Below, piece by piece: positions 8,981 through 19,049 of a stretch of 58,979 bases of DNA (within the stretch, counting starts at the first letter, position 1; the number at the start of each line of letters is the position of its first letter). The stretch comes from Streptomyces sp. Ru72 (GTDB lineage Bacteria; Actinomycetota; Actinomycetes; Streptomycetales; Streptomycetaceae), in contig NZ_PQSR01000041.1 in assembly GCF_002920635.1 (NCBI RefSeq), positions 1 to 58,979 of the forward strand. The letters run 5' to 3'. A model generated the notes under the pieces. It saw only the letters and a program-made list of their open reading frames with translations, was not told the DNA's origin and searched no databases. A program made the position numbers and the translations under genes.

Positions 8981-9799
8981 GTGACTCTTCAGCAAGAAAT
9001 CGTCGGCAACGCCATGCAGATGGCGGTCGTCAACCTGCACCCGGGCCAGACCGTGTACTGCGAGGCGGGCAAGTTCCTCTTCAAGACCACGAACGTCACC
9101 ATGGAGACCCGCCTGTCCGGCCCGTCGAACGGCGGTGGCGGGCCCGAGGGCGGAGCCGGTGGCGGCGGCATGGGCGGCTTCCTGCGCCAGGCCATGGGCA
9201 CCGCCATGCAGGTGGGCCAGCGCGCGCTCGCGGGCGAGTCGCTGGCGTTCCAGTACTTCACCGCCCAGGGCGGCGAGGGCACCGTCGGCTTCGCGGGCGT
9301 GCTGCCCGGCGAGATGCGGGCGCTGGAACTCGACGGCACGCGCGCGTGGTTCGCGGAGAAGGACGCCTTCGTGGCCGCCGAGTCGACCGTCGACTTCGGC
9401 ATCGCCTTCGCCGGCGGCCGCACCGGCATGAGCGGCGGCGAGGGCTTCATCCTGGAGAAGTTCACCGGACACGGCACCGTGATCATCGCCGGCGCGGGCA
9501 ACTTCATCGACCTCAACCCCGCCGACTTCGGCGGCCGCATCGAGGTCGACACCGGGTGCGTCGTCGCCTTCGAGGAGGGCATCCAGTACGGCGTCCAGCG
9601 CGTCGGCGGCCTCAACCGCCAGGGGATCATGAACATGGTCTTCGGCGGAGAGGGACTGTCCCTGGCCACCCTGGAGGGCAACGGCCGCGTCATCCTGCAG
9701 TCCCTGACCATCGAGAGCCTCGCCAACGCCCTGAAGAAGGCGCAGGGAGGCGACAAGCAGGGACCGACCGGCGGACTGTTCTCGACCCACGCGGGATGA
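8981..9799 (+). CDS. AIM24 family protein
   Basis: A 272-residue protein of the AIM24 family (related to yeast altered-inheritance-of-mitochondria 24), function unknown in bacteria. The start VTLQQEIVGNAMQMAVVNL and the FLFKTTNVTMETRLSG, GEGFILEKFTGHGTVIIAG and VDTGCVVAFEEGIQYGVQRVGG blocks are typical. A glycine-rich loop (residues 50-62) separates the first beta strands from the rest. It is predicted to be soluble, with a beta-helix-like TRAP-type fold. GTG at 8981 chosen because the conserved start lies there; the 209 bp upstream hold no recognisable gene. Not obviously linked to its neighbours. Confidence 0.85.
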   Translation: MTLQQEIVGNAMQMAVVNLHPGQTVYCEAGKFLFKTTNVTMETRLSGPSNGGGGPEGGAGGGGMGGFLRQAMGTAMQVGQRALAGESLAFQYFTAQGGEGTVGFAGVLPGEMRALELDGTRAWFAEKDAFVAAESTVDFGIAFAGGRTGMSGGEGFILEKFTGHGTVIIAGAGNFIDLNPADFGGRIEVDTGCVVAFEEGIQYGVQRVGGLNRQGIMNMVFGGEGLSLATLEGNGRVILQSLTIESLANALKKAQGGDKQGPTGGLFSTHAG

Positions 9800-9966
9800 G
9801 CCCGATCACCGGGCTACCGGCGGGCGGCTGACCACCGCGTCCACAACCGCCCGCCGCCCCGGGTGCCCGGGCGCAGGTTAACGTGCCGAAAACAGTTGGC
9901 ACTTGGGCGTGAAAATCCTCTGGTTGTCATTGACATGCCACCATCTACGCGCGTCACCATGCCGCT

Positions 9967-10362
9967 ATGAGAACCCCCACACGCGCCACCCGGATCGGCG
10001 CCGCAGCCGCGCTCCTGTCCGCCCTCCTCATGGGCGGCACCGTCTCCGCCACCACGGCGGACGCCGCCACCACCTCGGTCGGCAGCATCTGCTACAGCGG
10101 CCTGCCGTCCCAGGCCCACGACACCCTCGCCCTGATCGACCAGGGCGGCCCCTTCCCGTACTCGCAGGACGGCAGCGTCTTCTCGAACCGCGAAGGCGTA
10201 CTCCCCGGCCAGTCCTACGGCTACTACCACGAGTACACCGTCATCACCCCCGGCTCCTCCACGCGTGGCGCCCGCCGCATCGTCACGGGTGAGGAGTACC
10301 AGGAGGACTACTACACGTCGGACCACTACGCGACGTTCGACCTGATCGACTTCGGCTGCTGA
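9967..10362 (+). CDS. secreted guanyl-specific ribonuclease, RNase Sa family
   Basis: A 131-residue precursor: Sec signal peptide (RRI-type n-region, AAAALLSALLMGG core) with likely cleavage after ADA at 31-33, then a ~97-residue microbial RNase. Recalled RNase Sa numbering maps with a constant offset of 35: catalytic Glu54 = E89, Arg65 = R100, Arg69 = R104, His85 = H120, and the single disulfide Cys7-Cys96 = C42-C131. DGPFPYSQDG and SYGYYHEYTVITPG are nearly identical to RNase Sa. All catalytic residues are present, so it should be an active extracellular RNase. No barstar-type inhibitor gene is in the window. A TTGACAT at 9930 precedes the gene and a strong terminator follows. Confidence 0.95.
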   Translation: MRTPTRATRIGAAAALLSALLMGGTVSATTADAATTSVGSICYSGLPSQAHDTLALIDQGGPFPYSQDGSVFSNREGVLPGQSYGYYHEYTVITPGSSTRGARRIVTGEEYQEDYYTSDHYATFDLIDFGC

Positions 10363-10376
10363 CGAGCGGTCACCAC

Positions 10377-10415
10377 GAGCCGGGGTCCGGTCCGCACCCG
10401 GCCGGACCCCGGCTC
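10377..10415 (+). terminator. intrinsic terminator after the RNase gene
   Basis: A perfect 14-bp stem (GAGCCGGGGTCCGG with CCGGACCCCGGCTC) around an 11-base loop, beginning 15 bp after the stop codon. There is no long T-run, as is common in Streptomyces. Confidence 0.75.
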
Positions 10416-10527
10416 TCCCGAGCGGCCGAGAAGACGGCCGCCAGGACGAGCGGGACCGTGGGACCTACGGTGCCCGGCGTACAGGCTCCGGGAGGAGATC
10501 GCCGGGTGACCCCGTGACCGCGGCCGG

Positions 10528-11415
10528 TCACCGCGGCATCGCGTCGGACCGGGATTGCGCGATGTCCGAAGCCGCCTCGGCGAACTCGCGGATGAGCGGG
10601 GAACGCCGGGTGGCCATCCACGCCAGGCACACGTGATTGGGGCCGATGTCCTCGACCGGTACCGGAACGACGTCCGGGCGCGTGTAGAAGTTGGCCGTGG
10701 ACAGGGGGATCACGCAGACTCCGGCTCCGGAGGCCACGAGCTCGAGCTTCTCCTCGACCTGATGGATCTCGGGCACCTCGGGCCGGTCCCGCTCGCGCAT
10801 CTCGAGGGCCACGTCGCGCCACTCCGGCACCGCGTCCGGGTCCTGCAGCAGGTGATCGGCGGCCAGGTCCGCGACGGCCACCGACTGCTTGCCGGCCAGG
10901 GGGTGGTCCAGGGGCAGGACGACGACCCGGGGCTCCTGGAACAACGGCACCACCTGAAGGCCTTGCTGGTCGATCGGCAGACGGACGATGCTCACGTCCG
11001 CCCGGCCGTCGTGCAGCACTTCCACCTGGTCGACCCAGCTCGTGCGCAGCAGGCGCACGTTGAGCCCCGGGCGGCGCGAGGTCAGGGCGCGCACCGCGGA
11101 CGTCACGGTGATGCCGGGCATGAAGCCGATCGTGAAGGTGGGCGTGCCCTTGGCCGCGGAGGTGACCCGCCGGAGCAGTGCCTCGGACGCGGCGAGGAGC
11201 GGGGGTGCGTCCTCCAGCAACTGCTCGCCGGCCGGGGTGAGCATGGTGCCGCGGCGGTCACGGACGAACAGCTCCGCCCGCAGCTCCTCCTCGAGGGCGC
11301 GGATCTGCCGGGACAGAACGGGCTGGGCGATGTGCAGGCGTTCGGCGGCGCGGCCGAAGTGGAGTTCCTCGGCCACCGCCACGAAGTACCTGAGCTTCCG
11401 CAGGTCGACGTCCAC
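10528..11415 (-). CDS. LysR-family transcriptional regulator
   Basis: A 295-residue LysR regulator. The N-terminal helix-turn-helix is intact (LRYFVAVAEELHFGRAAERL, then PVLSRQIRALEEELRAELF), followed by the two-lobed effector domain from about residue 90 (PTFTIGFMPGITVTSAVRAL to the C-terminus). Start is GTG at 11415 (MDVDLRKLRYF). It is followed upstream on the same strand by the remains of an SDR-like gene. LysR regulators of this subgroup usually sit beside such an oxidoreductase, so its target may have been lost. Effector unknown. Confidence 0.88.
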   Translation of the reverse strand: MDVDLRKLRYFVAVAEELHFGRAAERLHIAQPVLSRQIRALEEELRAELFVRDRRGTMLTPAGEQLLEDAPPLLAASEALLRRVTSAAKGTPTFTIGFMPGITVTSAVRALTSRRPGLNVRLLRTSWVDQVEVLHDGRADVSIVRLPIDQQGLQVVPLFQEPRVVVLPLDHPLAGKQSVAVADLAADHLLQDPDAVPEWRDVALEMRERDRPEVPEIHQVEEKLELVASGAGVCVIPLSTANFYTRPDVVPVPVEDIGPNHVCLAWMATRRSPLIREFAEAASDIAQSRSDAMPR

Positions 11416-11524
11416 AGCTCCGCACCGCCCGTCTCCGTTTCAGATGAATCTACCTCCGAACGTGCCGACCGCGCCGCCGACAAGGGGGCACGTCAAGCAG
11501 GCGCCGAGGATCGACCGAGTCTTG

Positions 11525-11767
11525 TCAGCCGCGGGCAAGGACCGTCAGCGGGTCGGTGTGGCGGAGCGTCTCGGCCCGAGCCGCGGCGGCGTTGAGCACG
11601 TCGAGGTCGTCCAGCCCGCCGATCACCGGGACGGCACCCAGGGCGCGGACCGCGTCCGCGGAGCGCTCGCTGCGGGCCGGTGCCTCGACGGCGTGTCCGT
11701 GCCGGATCAGCGCGGTGATCGTCGCCCTGCCCAGGTAATCGGAACCACCGGTGAGGAAAACCTTCAT
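11525..11767 (-). pseudogene. gutted NAD(P)-dependent epimerase/SDR-type gene
   Basis: Only 80 residues remain. The start MKVFLTGGSDYLGRATITAL is a normal Rossmann TGGxxxLG motif and continues through ALGAVPVIGGLDDLDVL as in 280-300-residue NAD-dependent epimerase/dehydratases. It then breaks at AAARAE and goes straight to TLRHTDPLTVLARG and a stop. The tail looks like the family's C-terminus, so a large internal deletion that kept the frame is the simplest reading. It cannot be a working enzyme. An ATG start with AGGCAAGCG upstream remains. Confidence 0.7.
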
Positions 11768-11966
11768 CGCTTGCCTTCCGCTTGCCTTTCGTCCGGTCCA
11801 GACCGTCGCATTCAGCGTGCGCCGGACCCGAGGCAGGCGTCCAAGACCTGTTCGGTCGGCTGTGATGCCCCAGGGGTATCAGTGCAGTCGGCGCCGGGGG
11901 CTCGCCCTGATGTCCGGCTGCGGTCGACGCGGTGCGGCGCGTCGCGACCGGCGACCCGGTCTCGTC

Positions 11967-12018
11967 GCCCGCCGTCGGCCGCCCGCCGTCGGCCGCCCGC
12001 CGTCGGCCGCCCGCCGAA
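11967..12018. repeat. 14-bp tandem repeat, about 3.6 copies
   Basis: The unit GCCCGCCGTCGGCC begins at 11967, 11981, 11995 and 12009; the last copy diverges (GCCCGCCGAAGG). It lies in the 328-bp gap between the gutted SDR gene and the Gfo/Idh gene, in which no gene is seen. Confidence 0.85.
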
Positions 12019-12095
12019 GGCGCGCGACGCCGCCGGGGTCGGGACCGGCACCCGGCGCGCCACCGCAGGCGGACGGGACCTGACCCGGCCGCCGG

Positions 12096-13106
12096 TCAGT
12101 GGCGGGCGCCCGGGATCTCCCCGAGACGCACCGGGCGGCGCTCCCTGCGGGACAGTTCGCAGGCCTCCGCGACGCGCAGGGCCTGCAGTGCCTCGCCGCC
12201 GTCGCAGGGGTTGGCGCGCTCGCCGCGCACCACCTCGACGAACGCCGCGATCTCGGCCTCGTACGCGGGCGCGAACCGCTCCAGGAACCCCCTCCACGGC
12301 TTGTCCGCGGCCGGCGGACCGGCGAGCTCCGTGGACGCGATCGGAGTACGGTCGTCCAGGCCCACCGCGATCGTGTCCAGCTCGCCCGCCAGCTCCATGC
12401 GCACGTCGTAACCGGCCCCGTTCGTACGGGTCGCCGTGGCCGTGGCGAGTACGCCGTCCTGAAGTGTGAGCACGACCGCCGCCGTGTCGACGTCGTCCGC
12501 CTCCCGGTACATCGCCCCGCCCGCGTCGGACCCGGTCGCGTACACCTCGGACACCTCCCGGCCGGTCACCCAGCGCAGGATGTCGAAGTCGTGGATGAGG
12601 CAGTCCCGGAAGATGCCGCCGGAGACCGGCAGGTACGCGGCCGGCGGCGGTGCCTGGTCGGCCGTCAGCGCGCGGACCGTGTGCAGCCGCCCGAGCCGAC
12701 CCGAGCGCACGGCCTCCCGCGCCGCCGAGTAGCCCGCGTCGAACCGCCGCTGGAAACCCATCTGCAGCACCGTCCCGGCGGCGTCGACCTCGGCGAGCGC
12801 GGCCAGCGTGCCCGCCAGGTCCACCGCGATCGGCTTCTCGCAGAACACGGGGAGGCCGGAGCGCGCCGCCCGGCCGATCAGTTCGGCGTGCGCCGCGGTC
12901 GCGGCGGTGACGACCACCGCGTCCACGCCCCAGGTGAAGACCTCGTCCACGCCGGGTGCCGCCGTCGCGCCCAGCCGGTCCGCGAGCTGACGGGCCCGCG
13001 CGGTGTCGACGTCCGTGATGATGAGCGAGCCCACCTCATGGTGACGACTGAGGGAAGCCGCGTGGTATGTCCCTATACGCCCCGCTCCGATCAGTCCGAT
13101 GCGCAT
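12096..13106 (-). CDS. Gfo/Idh/MocA-family oxidoreductase (inositol 2-dehydrogenase-like)
   Basis: A 336-residue NAD(P)-dependent dehydrogenase. The Rossmann loop GLIGAGRIGTYH is at residues 4-15, the conserved EKP (VFCEKPIAVDLAG) near 96, and the substrate-domain motif DCLIHDFDILRW near 170 supplies the catalytic Asp/His typical of myo-inositol dehydrogenases. Preference for inositol over other polyols cannot be settled from sequence. It is divergent from a GntR regulator with a palindrome-rich gap between them, and an ABC-ATPase scar lies downstream of the regulator. This looks like what is left of a sugar or cyclitol uptake and oxidation locus. Confidence 0.85.
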   Translation of the reverse strand: MRIGLIGAGRIGTYHAASLSRHHEVGSLIITDVDTARARQLADRLGATAAPGVDEVFTWGVDAVVVTAATAAHAELIGRAARSGLPVFCEKPIAVDLAGTLAALAEVDAAGTVLQMGFQRRFDAGYSAAREAVRSGRLGRLHTVRALTADQAPPPAAYLPVSGGIFRDCLIHDFDILRWVTGREVSEVYATGSDAGGAMYREADDVDTAAVVLTLQDGVLATATATRTNGAGYDVRMELAGELDTIAVGLDDRTPIASTELAGPPAADKPWRGFLERFAPAYEAEIAAFVEVVRGERANPCDGGEALQALRVAEACELSRRERRPVRLGEIPGARH

Positions 13107-13115
13107 GGGACCAAC

Positions 13116-13158
13116 GTGGGGGTGTACCCCCCACTATGTCAATGCTTTGTCCGGACAA
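13116..13158. promoter_or_regulatory. palindromes in the divergent dehydrogenase/GntR control region
   Basis: Two elements in the 101-bp gap: an inverted repeat GTGGGGG-TGTA-CCCCCCAC (13116-13134) and the perfect 12-bp palindrome TTGTCCGGACAA (13147-13158). The second lies 49 bp before the GntR start and is a plausible GntR operator. Confidence 0.5.
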
Positions 13159-13207
13159 CCGGACTACACAACTTCCCGTCAACAAGCGCCGGAGCTACGC
13201 TCGCCCC

Positions 13208-13972
13208 GTGCCGAAACCAGATGTGGACCCCACCGTCCCACTCCAGCTCAGCGTCGACCGGAGCAGTCCGGTGCCGCTCTACTTCCAGCTGGCCCAGCAG
13301 CTGGAGGCCGCGATCGAGCACGGCGAGCTGACGCCGGGCAGCCTGCTGGGGAACGAGATCGAACTGGCCGGGCGGCTCGGCCTGTCCCGCCCCACGGTCC
13401 GGCAGGCCATCCAGTCCCTGGTCGACAAGGGCCTGCTCGTGCGCCGCCGCGGCGTCGGCACCCAGGTCGTGCACAGCCAGGTCAAGCGCGGCCTGGAGCT
13501 GAGCAGCCTCTACGACGACCTGGAGGCGGCCGGGCAGCGCCCCGCGACCCGGGTCCTCGTCAACACCTTCGCGCCCGCCTCCGCCGAGGTCGCCGCCGCA
13601 CTCGGCGTCCCCGAGGGCATGGAGGTGCACCAGGTCGAACGGCTGCGTCTCGCCCACGGCGAGCCGATGGCGTATCTGTGCAACTACCTGCCGACCGGCC
13701 TGCTCGACCTCGACAGCGACCAGCTGGAGGCCACCGGCCTCTACCGGCTGATGCGCGCCGCCGGCATCACCCTGCACAGCGCCCGGCAGTCCATCGGTGC
13801 CCGCGTCGCCGGCCGGGGCGAGGGCGAACGACTCGGCGAGCCCGAGGGCGCCCCGCTGCTCACCATGCAGCGCACCACGTTCGACGACACGGGCCGCGCC
13901 GTGGAGTTCGGCACCCACACCTACCGCGCCTCGCGCTACTCGTTCGAATTCCAGCTGCTCGTACGCTCCTGA
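13208..13972 (+). CDS. GntR-family (HutC-type) regulator
   Basis: A 254-residue regulator. The GntR winged helix is at about residues 20-85 (VPLYFQLAQQLEAAIEHGEL, IELAGRLGLSRPTVRQAI, GLLVRRRGVGTQVV), followed by a UTRA effector domain (HQVERLRLAHGEPMAYLCNYL to FDDTGRAVEFGTHTYRASRY). The GTG at 13208 gives the family's usual start VPKPDVDP; an in-frame ATG at 13136 is less likely since it would place the operator inside the gene. Divergence from the Gfo/Idh gene suggests control of inositol or sugar catabolism. Effector unknown. Confidence 0.88.
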   Translation: MPKPDVDPTVPLQLSVDRSSPVPLYFQLAQQLEAAIEHGELTPGSLLGNEIELAGRLGLSRPTVRQAIQSLVDKGLLVRRRGVGTQVVHSQVKRGLELSSLYDDLEAAGQRPATRVLVNTFAPASAEVAAALGVPEGMEVHQVERLRLAHGEPMAYLCNYLPTGLLDLDSDQLEATGLYRLMRAAGITLHSARQSIGARVAGRGEGERLGEPEGAPLLTMQRTTFDDTGRAVEFGTHTYRASRYSFEFQLLVRS

Positions 13973-14091
13973 GCTCCGGGGCGCACGACCCCCCGCCCCG
14001 CCACCCGTACTCATCATCCTCACGCCCCGTCCCGCCCCTACCAGGCCCTGACCTGCGGCGTCGATCCGCGGTCGGCGATACCGGTCGTTCC

Positions 14092-14230
14092 GTGCGCCGC
14101 ACGACTCGTGAGGAACTGCCGCGTATGGGCATCGACCCGCGCCACGTCGACCAGTCGATCGGGACCCTGTCGGGCGGTGAACGCCAGTGCGTGGCGATCG
14201 CCGGCGCAATCTGCGCCCCGAGCTGGAACG
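14092..14230 (+). pseudogene. scar of a sugar ABC-transporter ATPase
   Basis: One frame reads RRTTREELPRMGIDPRHVDQ and then IGTLSGGERQCVAIAGAI, which is the helical domain plus ABC signature (LSGGE/Q) of sugar-import ATPases. There is no Walker A or Walker B, and the frame has no start of its own. It lies between the GntR gene and the ROK kinase, a usual place for a sugar transporter. The rest of the 359-bp gap shows no gene. Confidence 0.6.
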
Positions 14231-14331
14231 TGCCCTGTAGGTGTCGCCCCCGCGCGGCGCGGCCCACGGCCCCGACGCGGCGAAGGGGCCCACAGTGCAG
14301 GCCAACGCGCGCGTGCGGCAGAATCGGGCCG

Positions 14332-15477
14332 GTGAGCACCTACCGCGACTTCACCCACCGCGGCTCCGCCCGGGCCACCGTCCTGCGGACCGTCGGCACG
14401 CGCGAGCGCCGTTCCCATCTGTCGGCACCGCGCGTCCCCACGGTCGGCATCGACATCGGCGGCACGAAGGTGATGGCCGGCGTCGTCGACGCCGACGGCA
14501 ACATCCTGGAGAAGCTCCGCACCGAGACGCCCGACAAGTCCAAGAGCCCCAAGGTGGTCGAGGACACCATCGTCGAGCTCGTCCTGGACCTCTCCGACCG
14601 GCACGACGTGCACGCCGTCGGCATCGGCGCGGCCGGCTGGGTGGACGCGGACCGCAACCGGGTCCTGTTCGCCCCGCACCTGTCCTGGCGCAACGAGCCC
14701 CTGCGGGACCGTCTCGCCGAGCGGCTCGCCGTCCCGGTCCTGGTCGACAACGACGCGAACGCCGCCGCCTGGGCCGAGTGGCGCTTCGGCGCCGGCCGCG
14801 GCGAGGACCACCTCGTCATGATCACCCTCGGCACCGGCATCGGCGGCGCCATCCTGGAGGACGGCCAGGTCAAGCGCGGCAAGTACGGGGTCGCGGGCGA
14901 GTTCGGCCATATGCAGGTCGTACCCGGCGGCCACCGCTGCCCGTGCGGCAACCGCGGCTGCTGGGAGCAGTACAGCTCCGGCAACGCCCTGGTCCGCGAG
15001 GCCAGGGAGCTGGCCGCCGCCGACTCCCCGGTGGCGTACGGGATCATCGAGCACGTCAAGGGCAACATCTCCGACATCACCGGCCCGATGATCACCGAGC
15101 TGGCACGTGAGGGCGACGCCATGTGCGTCGAGCTGCTCCAGGACATCGGCCAGTGGCTCGGCGTCGGCATCGCGAACCTGGCGGCCGCCCTGGACCCGTC
15201 CTGCTTCGTGATCGGCGGCGGCGTCAGCGCGGCCGACGACCTGCTGATCGGCCCGGCCCGGGACGCCTTCAAGCGCCACCTCACCGGCCGCGGCTACCGC
15301 CCCGAGGCGCGTATCGCCCGCGCCCAGCTGGGCCCCGAGGCCGGCATGGTCGGCGCGGCGGACCTCGCCCGGCTGGTGGCCCGCCGCTTCCGGCGCGCCA
15401 ACCGGCGCCGGGTGGAGCGGTACGAGCGCTACGAGCGGTACGCGCAGTCCCGCCGCACCACCAAGGGACTGCTGTGA
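14332..15477 (+). CDS. ROK-family sugar kinase (glucokinase-like)
   Basis: A 381-residue kinase. The phosphate-binding motif VGIDIGGTKVMAGVV is near residue 40, VLVDNDANAAAWAEW holds the catalytic Asp, ITLGTGIGGAIL is the second phosphate loop, and HRCPCGNRGCWEQYSSG is the ROK zinc-binding CxCGxxGCxE-type motif with all ligands present. Start is GTG at 14332. The C-terminal tail is unusually basic and repetitive (YERYERYAQSRR). It overlaps the next gene by GTGA. It follows the remains of a sugar ABC gene, so phosphorylation of an imported sugar is likely, but which sugar is unknown. Confidence 0.9.
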   Translation: MSTYRDFTHRGSARATVLRTVGTRERRSHLSAPRVPTVGIDIGGTKVMAGVVDADGNILEKLRTETPDKSKSPKVVEDTIVELVLDLSDRHDVHAVGIGAAGWVDADRNRVLFAPHLSWRNEPLRDRLAERLAVPVLVDNDANAAAWAEWRFGAGRGEDHLVMITLGTGIGGAILEDGQVKRGKYGVAGEFGHMQVVPGGHRCPCGNRGCWEQYSSGNALVREARELAAADSPVAYGIIEHVKGNISDITGPMITELAREGDAMCVELLQDIGQWLGVGIANLAAALDPSCFVIGGGVSAADDLLIGPARDAFKRHLTGRGYRPEARIARAQLGPEAGMVGAADLARLVARRFRRANRRRVERYERYERYAQSRRTTKGLL

Positions 15478-16061
15478 CGGCCGCCGCCTCACTGCCGCGC
15501 CAGTCGTCGCCCCCGGGTGAGCCGCCGCGCCCGCCGGAGGACCGTCGGCGCACGATCCGCCGCCGGGCGCTGACGCTGCTGATCATCGTGCTGCTCATCG
15601 GCGTGCCCGCCGGGTACCTGATCATCTCCGCCAACCAGTCCCGCAACAGCGGCAAGGACAAGGAGGCGAAGTACGCGGCGACCGGCCTCGTCCCCGGCTG
15701 GCCCTCGCGGGTGCAGCGCCGCCTCTACCAGGTGTGGGTGCCGTGGGACGCGACGAAGGTCGCGTCGTACGAGACGAACAACTGGAAGACCAGCCGGCTG
15801 TACGTGCAGTTCACCACCAGCGACGACGGACTGAACCGGTTCCTGTGGACCCTCAAGGCCACCCGGTCCTCGCTGAAGGCGAACGACATCGCCATCAGCG
15901 CGCGCGACCAGCACGTCGTCAACTGGTCCTTCACGGGGCAGGGCCCCTGGTACGGCCTGACCCACGCGCAGAAGAACCCGGCCCCCACCTTGGACGTCGT
16001 CGTGAACACGTCCCAGCCCCAACACCCGACGGTGTACGTGGTGTCGCGGACGGTCCCCTGA
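15474..16061 (+). CDS. membrane-anchored protein of unknown function, coupled to the ROK kinase
   Basis: A 195-residue protein with a proline- and arginine-rich N-terminal tail (about 35 residues), one transmembrane segment (ALTLLIIVLLIGVPAGYLII, about 35-55), and a ~140-residue extracytoplasmic domain containing YQVWVPWDATKVASYETNNW and NRFLWTLKATRSSLKANDIA. The Arg-rich start and following helix predict an N-in orientation. GTG at 15474 overlaps the kinase stop by four bases, so it is translated with it. I do not recognise a family; the position next to a sugar kinase is conserved in Streptomyces as far as I recall. Confidence 0.75.
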   Translation: MTAAASLPRQSSPPGEPPRPPEDRRRTIRRRALTLLIIVLLIGVPAGYLIISANQSRNSGKDKEAKYAATGLVPGWPSRVQRRLYQVWVPWDATKVASYETNNWKTSRLYVQFTTSDDGLNRFLWTLKATRSSLKANDIAISARDQHVVNWSFTGQGPWYGLTHAQKNPAPTLDVVVNTSQPQHPTVYVVSRTVP

Positions 16062-16226
16062 CGGTGATCCCTGCCGGGTGGTTCCCCGACGGGTGAGCCC
16101 CGCACCGGTGGTCCCCGACGGTCCCGTCCCCGCAGGGCCCGGCCGGTGGCCGGAGCCGATTGTCAGACCCCGCCCGTAGAGTCGAAGACGACCGACACGA
16201 ACGAGCGGCGGGAGGTGACCGGACGT

Positions 16227-19045
<2,819 letters not shown>

Positions 19046-19049
<4 letters not shown>

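Noticed and set aside
11967..12018. Short tandem repeat considered as a CRISPR array
   Set aside because: Unit is 14 bp with no spacers and there are no cas genes in the window.
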